The notes beneath the pieces were generated by a model. The model made no database searches, had not been told where the DNA came from, and saw only the letters and a list, made by a program, of their open reading frames with translations. Below are positions 1 through 11,086 of a stretch of DNA of 64,000 nucleotides, in pieces. The DNA is from Diplonema papillatum (Eukaryota; Euglenozoa; Diplonemea; Diplonemida; Diplonemidae): positions 62,001-126,000 of the forward strand of contig JAPJBO010000068.1 in assembly GCA_030068145.1 (NCBI GenBank), read 5' to 3'. Within the stretch, counting starts at the first letter, position 1. Every line of letters starts with the position of its first letter. The translations under genes and the position numbers were made by a program.

Positions 1-2
1 AA

Positions 3-176
3 GTTGCTGCTGGTGCTGAAACTGCTGCGGGTGCTGAAACTGCGGAAGTTGCAGCTGGTGCGGAAGCTGCTGCTGATTTTGCTGTCGGGGGTTTCCAGAT
101 GCGTCTCGTTGCCTTTCCATCTTGTTGCTGTTCCTCTTTTGTTTCTCTAGTTAGGCTTTCTTCGTTATCTAGTTAG
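3..176 (+). CDS. possible 3' end of an Ala-rich coding exon (partial)
   Basis: From base 3 the plus frame stays open to a TAG near 176. It starts with an alanine/glycine/glutamate-rich repeat (AAGAETAAGAETAEVAAGAEAAA) of the same low-complexity style as the giant exon at 13358. After about residue 32 the composition becomes ordinary and ends in a Ser/Cys/Phe-rich run, so the true exon may end near base 100. The start lies outside the window. Function cannot be told; a simple repeat that happens to be open is the alternative. Confidence 0.25.
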   Translation, partial: VAAGAETAAGAETAEVAAGAEAAADFAVGGFQMRLVAFPSCCCSSFVSLVRLSSLSS

Positions 177-244
177 GCTTTCTCCGGTGACTTTGGGCCT
201 GCATTTCTGTGTGGTGACTTATGGAAACACTCCAATCTTTATCA

Positions 245-380
245 GAACATAGCATATATAACGGAAGCTGGAAAATATATAACGGAAGCTGGAAAATATA
301 TAACGGAAGCTGAAAAAATATATAGCGGAAGCTGGGAAAAATATATAACGGAAGCAGCTTCCGTTATATATTTTCCCGAC
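245..380. repeat. ~22-bp tandem repeat ending in an inverted repeat
   Basis: Four to five copies of a unit containing ATATATAACGGAAGCTGG lie head to tail. The last copy (334-355) is followed after one base by its reverse complement (357-377), giving a hairpin of about 21 bp per arm. No ORF lies here. Confidence 0.8.
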
Positions 381-659
381 TTAAGTGCTTCCCTTATGGT
401 TAAGTCCGTAATTTATAAATTATGATTTCAAGTGGCCCCCTGTACTGTACAGTACTGCAGTTACATGGCACGGTGTGTCACTGCAATTCGAATCTTTTCA
501 CTTATCTCCGTAGTTTGATGGACGTGCACGCCACCGCCGCAAGCCTATATCTCACCACCCCCCTCCGCCCCCTTGTTTGCGTGCGCGGGGCGACGGTTCC
601 AGGCACTCAGACACCCACAGGCACCGCAGAGCCCCAAAACCGGGGTTTTGTTTGAAACC

Positions 660-1227
660 GGCTTTTTTGCTCGGTCAGACGAAGAGCTAAAGTCCCCTGA
701 GCTAGAGGAAGAAAGAAAAAGAAAAAGTCCGCTCCTGGTCCAGGAACGTGACGGTCAACACAGCTTGCAAAGCTTGAGTCGGAGGCAGCACAGTGCCACA
801 ACCCCGTCCGCTCTGCCCTGTGGCTGACCGTCTCGACGAGCTTGTGTTCAGCGCGCAAGGTGCGCCAAGCCTTGATGCTTTCCCACTCGCTGTGCGTCCT
901 GTACTTTCGTCAGGACGGTAGGGTGCTGTGCGAGATGGGGGCAGTTCACTGCCGCTTGGCAAAGGGGATCTGCGGCCCGGCTGACCCTTGCCCTTGTCTC
1001 TGTGCTCATCAGATCCTGCCCTGCCTCCCATCCGCTCAGTGCCGCTGCGACCCCCGCTATTGCAGCCGTGCCGCTGCAAGAGTGCAGCCCTAGTAGTTTG
1101 GGAAATCGGTAGCCACTTGACCCGTAGGCCCGTGGCTCTGCAGTACCGCCGAACACGTGAAGCTTGGCGCCCGTGTAGCAGGCTTTCCCTGGTACCTCAA
1201 GCTAGAGGAAGCAAAAAAAAAAAAAAA
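660..1227 (+). mobile_element. dispersed repeat family A, copy with poly(A) end
   Basis: This stretch is similar to 22960-23310. Shared blocks include GGAACGTGACGGTCAAC, the CACAACCCCGTCCGCTCTGCC segment and TAGCAGGCTTTCCCTGGTAC. A shorter copy of the last block lies at 24845-24893. Here the unit ends in 15 A residues (1213-1227) directly against the 3' end of an 18S rRNA gene, as expected of a retroposed element. No convincing protein is encoded; the overlapping open frames conflict with one another. Confidence 0.55.
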
Positions 1228-1271
1228 GTCGTAACAAGGTTGCTGTAGGTGAACCTGCAGCAGGATCATTA
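1228..1271 (+). rRNA. 18S rRNA 3'-terminal fragment, followed by likely ITS1 start
   Basis: GTCGTAACAAGG and GTAGGTGAACCTGCAG plus GGATCATTA are the universal end of eukaryotic small-subunit rRNA. The variable stem reads TTGCTG/CAGCAG, where most eukaryotes have TTTCCG/CGGAAG, and it still pairs, so the change is compensatory. Nothing upstream is rRNA: a poly(A) tail abuts the fragment. Downstream bases to about 1345 may be ITS1. This is a displaced fragment, or a site where an element entered rDNA. Confidence 0.85.
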
Positions 1272-1365
1272 CCCAAGATTTCAATTCTGAATGGTATGAG
1301 GAAACGACTTTCAAACAGATTGGAAACCGAGGATTCAAATGTAGGGGGGGGGTAGAACCGCAAGA

Positions 1366-1950
1366 CCTCACGTCCGTTCAACACGTGGTTCGGTAGTTAC
1401 AGCACTTGGGATCCCTTCGGTTCTTTGTTTGGCAGCTTTTGTCGAGCGTTTCCTTCCAAGCTGGCGCCTATGTAAAAGTATCTCTGCGTACACGCACAAA
1501 CATAATTCAGAAACACACCATTCACACCCCCCACTCACTGCCTACCGACACATTGCAGGGTCTGCACGTTTTGTTCGAAGGACTGGGCAGTTGTCGACAT
1601 GGTCGAGGTTAAGTACCACACACTGCTGAGCGCTTACGACCAAATCAAGACGTACGGTATGACGCATCCTGCACTTCTTAATACCCCTGGAATCCAGCCT
1701 CAGGAGCTGGGAGCCAAAAGCTGGAGTTAAACAGGGAGTGTGGCACCCTTTTTAACAGGACTTTTGACCTGTTGTGTTTGTGTGTCTTGTCGTGTAGGGA
1801 TAGACCTCACGTCCGTTCAACACGTGGTTCGGAAGTTACAGCACTTGGGATCCCTTCGGTCCAAGTAAAAGAATAAAACAAAACTACGCAGTTCTTTGTC
1901 TGGCATCGTCGAGCATTTCCTTCCAAGCTGGCGCTTATGTAAAATACAAC
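1366..1950 (+). repeat. dispersed repeat family B, two direct copies
   Basis: A block containing CGTCCGTTCAACACGTGG, CAGCACTTGGGATCCCTTCG and TTTCCTTCCAAGCTGGCGC occurs at about 1368-1475 and again at 1806-1945. Reverse-complement copies lie at 9270-9385 and 23530-23630, where they are followed by further shared sequence (tacacgacaaatcacac, aacaacacac). No coding sequence is recognised between the two copies. Confidence 0.75.
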
Positions 1951-2070
1951 CGCATTTGAGCATTCTGAGGCTGGACCTCACTGTGGGTATCCATTAGGCC
2001 TATCATTCTCCTCCCTCATACTGTTTCTTGCAATTATAACCCCATATTCACCCGTATTTGTTGCGCTCGA

Positions 2071-2114
2071 GCTTGCTGGCCCACTTGATGCTAGCATCAA
2101 GTGGGCCAGCAAGC
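2071..2114. repeat. perfect 44-bp palindrome
   Basis: The first 22 bases (GCTTGCTGGCCCACTTGATGCT) are followed with no spacer by their exact reverse complement. The left half plus AGCATCAA recurs at about 2390-2418, joined to a broken copy of the coding exon. TGATGCTAGCATCAA-like cores also occur at 23808, 26329 and 47889 in a dispersed family. Confidence 0.95.
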
Positions 2115-2253
2115 ATGTTTGACGAAAGAGGATTCTGTCAGACATGCAACATCAAACCTATATTTACTCCCTAATCGGTTTTCTGCAATTGTAGACCCCC
2201 ATATTAGACCCTATGGTATTCTTAGGCTCATTTTCTTGCAATTGTCCCCATAG

Positions 2254-2402
2254 GCAAGCACTGTTCGATTCCCATCGCGCGGATGAAGGAGAAGACCGTC
2301 GCCGCCGCGTCTGCGGTGCTGAAGGCGAAGGAGGCCGCCGTGCCGATCGACAGCCACAGCTTCACGAAGCCGCTGAACGCGGACCGAGCTTGCTGGCCCA
2401 CT
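2254..2402 (+). pseudogene. partial duplicate of the exon at 2616
   Basis: Bases 2254-2389 repeat the first part of the exon at 2616, including the preceding splice acceptor (CCATAG before GCAAGCACTG). Seven codons (QRWLGLK) are missing in frame. The copy then breaks off after the codons for LNAD and runs into the half-palindrome sequence found at 2071. The reading frame is intact up to the break, so this could act as an alternative exon, but a dead duplicate is more likely. Confidence 0.7.
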
Positions 2403-2615
2403 TGATGCTAGCATCAATCATGCTTGAGAGGCTTCTTGGGAGAGTTCCGTCTAAACATCATCCTATATTTTTCTCTCGTATCGGTGTCGTGCAATCGTAA
2501 ACCCTATTTTGTTACGCTCCCCCCTGAAGCTGTTGTGTGCACAGGTCCCAGGACCATCTCTATACAAGGTGAGCCCAGTATTCGGTTTCTTGCAGCTATC
2601 CCCACCTCGTACTAG

Positions 2616-5600
2616 GCAAGCACTGTTCGATTCCCATCGCGCGGATGAAGCAGCGGTGGCTCGGGTTGAAGGAGAAGACCGTCGCCGCCGCGTCTGCGGT
2701 GCTGAAGGCGAAGGAGGCCGCCGTGCCGATCGACAGCCACAGCTTCACGAAGCCGCTGAACGCGGACCGGGGCTTGCTGGCCCACATCGACGAGCGGCTG
2801 CTGCTGTCGGACCCGATGCTGGCGCTGAGCAAGGCGACCGAAGAGTGGGAAGAGCGGCAGACCCGCAACTTCGGCGACGACGACGCGGCTTCAGCACGCG
2901 AGTCGAGGGAGCGCGACAAGGGCAAGGCGTCAATACCTTGGTTCGTGCTGAAGCTGCACCCATACATCACCTCGAAGGACTGGGAGCACGCCAAGCACAG
3001 AGACGACTTCCTCGACCTCACCGCCCTCTCCTGCCCGTTGTGCTTCCTCAGCCTCTGCCGCGGACTCACGTCCGAGGACACCATCAAGCGCTACAACCGC
3101 AGCATCGCCTCCAAACCCAAGCTCTCGTCCATCGACGAAGTGCCCACCGCCCTGTCGCGCCGGATCTTCATCGGTATGCTATTCCCAGTTGCAATACTCC
3201 GTTGCTATTCTCAATTGCTATTCAACCCGACATCCCAAAAACCTCCCCAAACATAAGGTTCCCCCCGGTCTTTTTTTTGGGTGTCTTTCTTTTTGCCTTT
3301 TTTTAAAGCCAAAACCGCGCGTCTTTTTTTGGGGTTTTCTCCTTTTTTAAAAGACCCAAAGTGGCCGCAAAATCCACACCGAGCCCTCGATACGCTGCGA
3401 TTGTGGTCACGCCCTTCTCAAGCGAACTGTCCACTCTTAAACAAAATCTTTTTGGATATCTTCCCATATTGACGAAGGTCACCCGGAGACATTAAGCCCC
3501 CCGAGTTTCTGAACGCCTCTAAGCCAGAACCCAGTCTGGAGGAATGCGTAAGTTACTCAGGGCACATCGGATTTATCGGGCCAGGGAAACATGGTGGCCG
3601 AGCGTGCTTGCTTAAGGGCTCTCATGGGACCAAACATGAATTGACCGGCGGGGAGGAGCCTTGTTGTTCCTTTTGACTTCCCTGGCTGTTTTCTCATGCA
3701 GAAACGCGGCTCTGTGCTGTCAGAAGCTGAGAACGGCTGCTGGAACATGTTCTCGCGAAAAAGCAGTGACCAAGGTCACGTACTTAGGTTCGACGTTGAC
3801 TACGTGCTTTTGTTTGTGTGCATGATGAATTGACCGGCGGGCGTAACGCACTGAGGAGCCTTGTTGTTCCTTTTGACTTCCCTGGCTGTTTTCTCATGCA
3901 GAAACGCGGCTCTGTGCTGTCAGAAGCTGAGAACGGCTGCTGGAACATGTTCTCGCGAAAAAGCAGTGACCAAGGTCACGTACTTAGGTTCGACGTTGAC
4001 TACGTGCTTTTGTTTGTGTGCATGATGAATTGACCGGCGGGCGTAACGCACTGAGGAGCCTTGTTGTTCCTTTTGACTTCCCTGGCTGTTTTCTCATGCA
4101 GAAACGCGGCTCTGTGCTGTCAGAAGCTGAGAACGGCTGCTGGAACATGTTCTCGCGAAAAAACAGTGACCAAGGTCACGTACTTAGGTTCGACTTTGAC
4201 TACGTGCTTTTGTTTGTGTGCATGATGAATTGACCGGCGGGCGTAACGCACTGAGGAGCCTTGTTGTTCCGATACTGCCCGTTCTTCCGGGGCTGGAAAC
4301 TCGAAACCATTGCATCAATTCCTAGTCCACAAAAAAACAACCGTTTACGATGGCTCAACCTCTTGCGCAGGCCCCGACGACCGCAGGGTCAAACCGCAAA
4401 GCCGGAGCCGGCTCCTGGTGCCGTGCACAGTGCAGGTCAAGCCGACGAAGCTGCCGCCTGTCGAGGGGACGACCGAAGGCCCGCGCGCCGCCTCCGGGAA
4501 CGGGATGCTGCCGCCGGAGTCTCCGAGCCGCCGCAGGGGCTCTCCGCCGCTCGAGCTTCGCGTCGGCACCGCGCCGGCGGCGGCCGAAGGCCGCAACGAA
4601 TCGTCGGGCGATGGAGCGGACAGGGGCATGGAGCTGACGTGGGGCCCCGCCCTCGACTCCGTGTGCGTGAGCGATGCTGGCGGCGGAGGCGGGGCGCGAG
4701 AGAGTCGGAACCTGCGGCCAGGGTCGGCGACGCTGTCGCTGCCAGCGTCACCCACGTCGCCAGGCACGCCGGGGGGCGCGGCGGCCTTCATCTACGAGTC
4801 GGACGGCGAAGAGCCGGCGTCGCCCCGCTCGGCCCCGCGCCGCACCCTGCGCAGCGTCTCGATCGTCGTCGACGACTTCTCGTCGCCCAAAGTGACCGCC
4901 CAGCGGCACCCGCAGCCCGGCTTCTGCGCCCCAGACGAACAAGACGATGCCGCGGCGCTCGAAAATGAGTATGCAAAAAGCAGGGCTCCTTGTCGGTACT
5001 TCGTGCTAACCACAGTGTTCCTGTTTTTGGACGTTTCTTTCTGGTTTTTCTCAACTTGCGGTTCATAAAAAAAGATTGTGATGATCTTTTCCTGGGGAAA
5101 ACAAACGACTTTGTGTCCTATTATCCCTGGTTCAAAGCAAATTCGTGCATCCCCTAATTTGGTGGTCGAACCCAAGTTGGCGCTCTTTAGATCCATGGGT
5201 TGAAAGCAAGTGTTTGTGCTCTTTTGAATCCCTGGCCAAAGCAAAATTTTGTGTCCACATCCCACGTTCAGAAAGTCCACCTGAGCTCTAAAAACCACCT
5301 GATTTGGTGGTTGAACCCAAATTGGTGCTCTTTATATCCATGGTTGAAAGCAAGTGTTTGTGCTCTTTTGAATCCCTGGCCAAAGCAAAATTTTGTGTCC
5401 ACATCCCACGTTCAGAAAGTCCACCTGAGCTCTAAAAACCACCTGATTTGGTGGTTGAACCCAAATTGGTGCTCTTTATATCCATGGTTGAAAGCAAGTG
5501 TTTGTGCTCTTTTGAATCCCTGGCCCAAAGCAAAATTGTGTGTCCACATCCCACGTTCAGAAAGTCCACCTGAGCTCTAAAAACCACCTGATTTGGTGGT

Positions 5601-6242
5601 TGAACCCAAATTGGTGCTCTTTATATCCATGGTTGAAAGCAAGTGTTTGTGCTCTTTTGAATCCCTGGCCCAAAGCAAAATTGTGTGTCCACATCCCACG
5701 TTCAGAAAGTCCACCTGAGCTCTAAAAACCACCACAGCTTCCTGACCGAGAGGCTCGCGACGGTATCGAAGTGGAAGCGGAAGTCGCGGGCGTCGCTCAG
5801 TCCGGAGGACGCTCTGCAGGGGGCCAGGCTGAGCGTGGCCAGCCCTTCGCGCTCCCGGCTGCTGGCCCACGAGCGCCTGCACACGACGACCCTGCGGCAG
5901 CCCAGGGGGTCAAACGTGTCGGTCGGCTCGTGCTACTCGTCGCTCTACTCCACCAGGTTCCGGCAGCAGCAGGCCAAGCAGGTGCAAGACGCGCCCGCGC
6001 TGCGCAGGCAGCCGGTGTGCATCAGCCCCGTGCCCTGCTGCTTGCGCGGAGACAAGCTCGCCTCGACAGCGCCAGCGTGGCGTGCGGCTGCCAGCGCCGG
6101 GGGAGGGTCGGAGCCGTTCTGCACGTACGCTCGGCCCACGTACGCGCGGTCCAAGCTGCTGGCGCTGGCTCGCAGGACGGACGCCGTGCAGCAAGTGCAG
6201 AAGGTCGTCCCCGCCACTGTCATGCGGGTCGCGACGGCCTGA
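2616..6242 (+). CDS. unrecognised multi-exon gene, 3' part (exons 2616-3173, 4371-4968, 5738-6242)
   Basis: Three GC-rich exons join in phase: the first ends with one base of a codon at 3173, the second supplies two bases at 4371 and ends with two at 4968, and the third completes the codon at 5738. Both donors read GTATGC; acceptors are GCGCAG and CCACAG. The first exon itself starts two bases into a codon after ACTAG, so there are further 5' exons I cannot place. The product is at least 552 residues. Its first ~185 residues are mixed and charged (a KEKTVAAASAVLKAKEAA helix, then a PWFVLKLHPYI stretch). The middle is Pro/Ser/Gly/Ala-rich and probably disordered. The last ~165 residues are basic, with many Arg and Ser. 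No family is recognised. The stop codon sits inside the first unit of a 196-bp tandem array. Confidence 0.7.
3636..4270 (+). repeat. 200-bp tandem array filling an intron
   Basis: Three units of 200 bp begin at about 3636, 3821 and 4021, with a fourth partial unit from 4221. The units are nearly identical; the first has a short deletion. The array lies in the intron between exons 2616-3173 and 4371-4968. The 71-codon frames inside it only reflect the repeat. Confidence 0.95.
5145..5735 (+). repeat. 145-bp tandem array filling an intron
   Basis: Units starting at about 5191, 5336, 5481 and 5626 are almost identical, with a diverged partial unit before them. The array occupies the intron between 4968 and 5738. 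The final unit differs at its end (ACCACCACAG instead of ACCACCTG), which supplies the acceptor of the last exon. Confidence 0.95.
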
Positions 6243-7020
6243 CATGCTGCGTAACTGTAGCTTTTGCTCTATTCGTTTGAGCCGTCTTACTGCCCTGCCG
6301 GTGCTCCTCTACGCTCTGGATTGTTTCAAAGTGCCGATTGAGGTGGAAATGTGCAGAATTTGCTGGCTCGCAGGACAAGACGCCGTGCAGCAAGTGCAGA
6401 AGGTCGTCAGCGCCACTGTCATGCGAGTCGCGACGGCCTGACATGCTGCGTGACTGTAGCTTTTGCTCTATTCGTTTCAGCCGTCTTACTGCCCTGCGTG
6501 CTCATGTACGCTCTGGGTTGTTTCAAAGTGCCGATTGAGGTGGAAATGTGCAGAATTTGCTGGCTCGCAGGACTAGCGCCGTGCAGCAAGTGCAGAAGGT
6601 CGTCCCCGCCACTGTCATGCGAGTCGCGACGGCCTGACATGCTGCGTAACTGTAGCTTTTGCTCTATTCGTTTCAGCCGTCTTACTGCCCTGCGTGCTCA
6701 TGTACGCTCTGGGTTGTTTCAAAGTGCCGATTGAGGTGGAAATGTGCAGAATTTGCTGGCTCGCAGGACTAGCGCCGTGCAGCAAGTGCAGAAGGTCGTC
6801 CCCGCCACTGTCATGCGAGTCGCGACGGCCTGACATGCTGCGTAACTGTAGCTTTTGCTCTATTCGTTTCAGCCGTCTTACTGCCCTGCCGGTGCTCCTC
6901 TACGCTAAATGTGCGGAATTTGCTGGCTCGCAGGACAGACGCCGTGCAGCAAGGGCAGAAGGTCGTCCCCGCCGCTGTCATGCGAGTCACAGACACGCTG
7001 CGTGACTGTTGCTTTTGCTC
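6165..7020 (+). repeat. 196-bp tandem array amplifying the gene's last codons and 3' flank
   Basis: About 4.5 units begin at 6165, 6360, 6556, 6752 and 6920, each starting GCTGGCTCGCAGGAC. The first unit contains the last ~25 codons and stop of the gene at 2616-6242. Later units repeat that exon end and its 3' flank with small changes. The last unit is short and more diverged. Confidence 0.9.
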
Positions 7021-7394
7021 TATTCGTCGCTGCCTACACGCTAACTTCTGTGGCAGCCTTTTCTCGGATTGGAAAGGTTAACGGGTTTGCACTTCAACAC
7101 CCTCGTCGGATGCGTGCCCGCTTATCTTCTCCAGTGCTCCCGCTAACGAAAAAGTGCGAGGAATTCAGTGATTTATATATGGGTCTGGGGCTCGGGGCCA
7201 CCCCGAGCGCGAAAAAAAAAAATTGACTTAATTTTGGGCTGGGGGTTGGGGTAAGGCCGGGTCACTACCAACCGGGATCAGCGGGGGTGAGGGACGAAGC
7301 CATGGCGAAAGCCATGGCGAAGCCATGGGGGCAGGAAGAGTAAAACGGAGGCGGGGAAAGAGGAGGCAGGAGGGCCAGGGGCGGAGGTGGTGGG
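7021..7394. other. non-coding spacer
   Basis: No gene is seen. The block AACGAAAAAGTGCGAGGA at about 7145-7164 recurs at 34989, marking a dispersed repeat. A small CCATGGCGAAAG repeat lies near 7300. Confidence 0.5.
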
Positions 7395-8580
7395 AGGCGA
7401 GACGTTGACTACCAAGTCTAATTAAATTTGGGATCGGAAATTGAACGTTGACTACCAATTCTAATTAAATTTGGGATCGGAAATTGGACGTTGACTACCA
7501 ATTCTAATTAAATTTGGATTCAAAATTGAACGTTGACTACCAATTCTAATTAAATTTGAGATCGGAAATTGAACGTTGACTACCAATTCTAATTAAATTT
7601 GGATTCAAAATTGAACGTTGACTACCAATTCTAATTAAATTTGTGTTCAAAATTGAACGTTGACTACCAATTCTAATTAAATCGGATTCAAAATTGACCG
7701 TTGACTACCAATTCTAATTAAATTTGGATTCAAAATTGAACGTTGACTACCAATTCTAATTAAATTTGTGTTCAAAATTGAACGTTGACTACCAATTCTA
7801 ATTAAATCGGATTCAAAATTGACCGTTGACTACCAATTCTAATTAAATTTGGATTCAAAATTGGACGTTGACTACCAATTCTAATGTTAAATTTGGGATC
7901 GGAAATTGGACGTTGACTACCAATTCTAATTAAATTTGGATTCAAAATTGAACGTTGACTACCAATTCTAATTAAATTTGAGATCGGAAATTGGACGTTG
8001 ACTACCAATTCTAATTAAATTTGGATCCGACAATAGACGTTGACTACCACTTCTAATTAAATTTGGGATCCGACATACTACCAATTCTAATTAAATTCAG
8101 AATCGGAAGTTGGACGTTGACTACCAATTCTAATTAAATTTGGGATCCGAATTTGGACGTTGACTACCACTTCTAATTAAATTTTGGATACGACATCAGA
8201 CGTTGACTACGGATTGTAATTAAATTTGGAATCCGAAACTGGACGTTGACTACCAATTGGAATTAAATTTGGGATCCGAAACTGGACGTTGCCTAGCAAT
8301 TCTAATTAAATTTTGGATTTGGCATCAGACGTTGACTACCAAGTCTAATTGGTTGTGGATCCGAACCTAGACGTTGACTACCAATTTTAATTAAATTTGG
8401 AGCCAAACCTGAACGTTGACTACCAATTCTATTTAAATTTGGAATCGGAAATTGGACGTTGACTACCAATTCTAATTAAATTCAGGATCGGAAATTGGAC
8501 GTTGAGTACCGATTCTAATTAGATTTGGGGTTCGGCATCAGACGTTGACTACCGGTTCTAACTGAATTTGGATTCAATAC
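7395..8580. repeat. ~45-bp AT-rich tandem array
   Basis: About 25 copies of a unit containing ACGTTGACTACCAATTCTAA and TTAAATTTGG lie in tandem. Units near 7440-8000 are homogeneous and those after 8040 are increasingly diverged. A stray unit lies at 8741-8770. No ORF of note is present. Confidence 0.95.
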
Positions 8581-9265
8581 TAGGGGTTGACCGGCGCGGA
8601 AATTCTTCGCTGTACCGTACCGTGCGCTGGGGGGCGCTGCCCCCCAGACCCCCCCTGTCTTACAAATTAGCTTAACCATTTCGTCTGATTCTTGTTCCAA
8701 CACTGGGTTGGGCTGGGCTGCCCTGGTAGTGCTTGCCTCTTGACTACCAATTCTAATTAATTTTGGATCCACCACAGGACCCCGAGGGCGAAAAGGACTT
8801 TTCTGCAGAGGAGGAAAAGCTATATAAATCCCTGGAGGAATTCCGCAGAAAAAAAAAAAAAAAAGAGGCTGGAAAAAAGAGGATGAGGAATTCCTCACCC
8901 TTTTTCCCGTTGATACCGTTCGCCGGGGCGGCCCCCGGACCCCATTGCACCCCCACGGCCTGACCTGCCCGCAGCTGATTCATGTTAAAGACCCACGCGT
9001 GGCTTGCCCCGTGGGCGCGGCAGCTTACGCTCAGCGTTGGCACGTTCACCGGAAGATCGACGCGCAGCGCGCGATTCCACCTTGCCTTAGGACCGACTGA
9101 CCCGTGTCCAATTGCTGTTGACACGGAAACCTTCTCCACTTCGGCCTTCAATGTTCTCCATTGAATATTCGTAACCACAACCAAGATCTGCACTCATCCA
9201 CGCTCCATCGAGGCTCACTCCAACGACTTCGCGGCGTGGACCATGCACTCCTACGCACGCCCGCT
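8580..9265. repeat. spacer with a G/C hairpin and a dispersed repeat
   Basis: CTGGGGGG and CCCCCCAG (about 8628-8648) can pair. Bases 8862-8945 (AAAGAGGCTGGAAAAAAGAG and the GGAATTCCTCACC block) recur at 35018-35100. The short open frames here conflict and none looks real. Confidence 0.55.
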
Positions 9266-9269
9266 ATTG

Positions 9270-9560
9270 TTTCACCTAAGCGCCAGCTTGAAAGGAAAAA
9301 TGCTCGACGATGCTGCCCGACAAAGAACAGAAGGGATCCCAAGTGCTGTAACTACCGAACCACGTGTTGAACGGACGTGAGGTCACCCCTACACGACAAA
9401 TCACACAAACACAACAGGTCAAAGTCCTGAGTGAGAAAACAACACACGGTGGTATAAGCAAAGAACAAATCAGATTGTGTTTGTATTGTATTTGCCCCTT
9501 ACCTCTATATTTCCTCCCTTCCATTCGGAGTCGAAGCAGCTACGTCGAGTATTTTTCATA
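9270..9560 (-). repeat. family B copy, inverted, with its downstream part
   Basis: This is the reverse complement of 1368-1475, continuing into AAAACAACACACG and a block ending GAAGCAGCTACGTCGAGTAT. The same combination occurs at 23530-23780, and the last block alone at 19050-19076. The family therefore spans at least ~290 bp. Confidence 0.7.
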
Positions 9561-9892
9561 CCACACCTACCACGAGCCCGTAGAATCGTGTGTTCTTGCC
9601 GGGGCGCTTTTCCAGGCAGCCGACCGCAAGAATCGCGAAGCACTTACCCTGTGTTTTTTTTTCATTTTTTTCCCCCTTCAAACTATCTCTCGCGCGTTTT
9701 GCAGCGTTTTGAGTGATCGAAGACAGCTTTCAAGGGCGGGGAAGGAAGGTGTCGAGCCAAATCGTTCCACTCCCGTCCTTGGACCTCGGAAGCACCGTGT
9801 CCCACCCCCTGTCGGAGGGGTCGACGAATCAGGTGCCAACGAAAGATCCGGATTTTTTCATCAGGAGAAGAATCACGCGATCTTCTTTTTTT

Positions 9893-10035
9893 GTATAAGC
9901 ACCTGGTTTCTAAGAAATGCTCGAGGAGACTGCCAGTTGCGATAGATCAAAGGAGGTAAATGTGCTGTAGCCCACACGAAACACAGGTAAATCTGGGTTT
10001 AGTGGCGGGCGTAAGCGTTCAACAAAAACGACCCA
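9893..10035 (+). repeat. dispersed repeat family C
   Basis: A block starting GTATAAGCACCTG and containing AAAGGAGGTAAATGTGCTG and TTTAGTGGCGGGCGTAAGCG is repeated at 18861-18985. Its first part recurs at 10314-10385 and its last part at 19110-19195. At 18861 it lies just inside the intron that follows the giant exon. Confidence 0.8.
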
Positions 10036-10399
10036 CTTTGTAGTTGTATTGTTTTCCTGAAAGTATGCCAATACTGCAGGGAATAGTTGACTGGACCTCT
10101 TTGTTCTATCGCAACTGTTTGTGCTAACCACGAATTGGGGAGTCGGGAGAACCTACAAAGCCTAAAGCAGGACCGACCCCCCGTTTGTGAGAAAAAGCGA
10201 AGAATAAAAACACCTTCTTTTTTCCATCTATCTTTGTCAAGAGCTGCAACTCAACTATTCTCCCCCTCTAGCCTCCTTCGAAGTGAGCACAAGGCAGTCC
10301 CTCGAGTATTTTTTGCATAAGCACCTGCTCTGCCGGAGTACTTGAAGAGACTCTGCCAGTTGCGAATTCTCAAAGGAGTAGTGTGGTACTCATCGGCAT

Positions 10400-11048
10400 G
10401 CCGATGACACCCCACTATCGCAGCACGATATTCCAATCTTAAAAGAGCTGTACGTCGTCTACAGGGAAAAAGCCTCGTCGCGTGTATCTTACTGGACATT
10501 CTTTGCCGATTCGCTGTTTGTGAAGCTTACCAATATTTTTGTGTGCGCACGGAAGTACCTCTGGTCGTAGGTGTGACACTGTTGACCGCGCTTGATTGAG
10601 CTGCGGTCGCCGATCCCCGCCGCCAGCATCGACGCAACGCGGAACGAAGTTCCGCGCCCGGCGAATAGAGGGCCAGAAGAGTGGAAAATTGACCGGTCGG
10701 GGGGTGCTTAGCACGTCTCTGACTCTCCACGGGCGCGACAGTTGGCACTTCCAGGCTTCGCCGCATTTCCCTGAAGAAAGAGGACGGATGGCGGGCTTTC
10801 GCGTTTCGTTTCGGCGGCTAACCAAGCGCACTTTTTCTGCGTAAAGAGCGTCTAACGCTACGGTGAAGACAGTGAGAGGGAGAGCTGGGTCAGATCCACA
10901 CTCTGAATAGCAGTATCTGGTCCTTGCCGCGCCAGAGAAGCGAAGAAGCACGAGAGGCAGGGTTGGGCGGGTTTTCCTGCAAACCGAGTGACGAAGGTGG
11001 CCACCTGGAATGCGCGCTCACTGCTGCTGTGTGCGCTCGGATCGGCGC
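10400..11048. other. spacer without a convincing gene
   Basis: The block TGCGCACGGAAGTACCTCTG at about 10545 recurs at 11192, marking another dispersed repeat. Open frames on both strands (for example 170 codons on minus, 10439-10951) have no recognisable pattern and I do not call them. Confidence 0.4.
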
Positions 11049-11086
11049 TGACTTTGGGTAGCCGCCCAGGCGGCTACCCAAAGTCA
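11049..11086. repeat. near-perfect hairpin
   Basis: Arms of 18 bp (TGACTTTGGGTAGCCGCC and its complement) are separated by two bases. It stands alone with no T-run, so nothing suggests a function. Confidence 0.9.
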
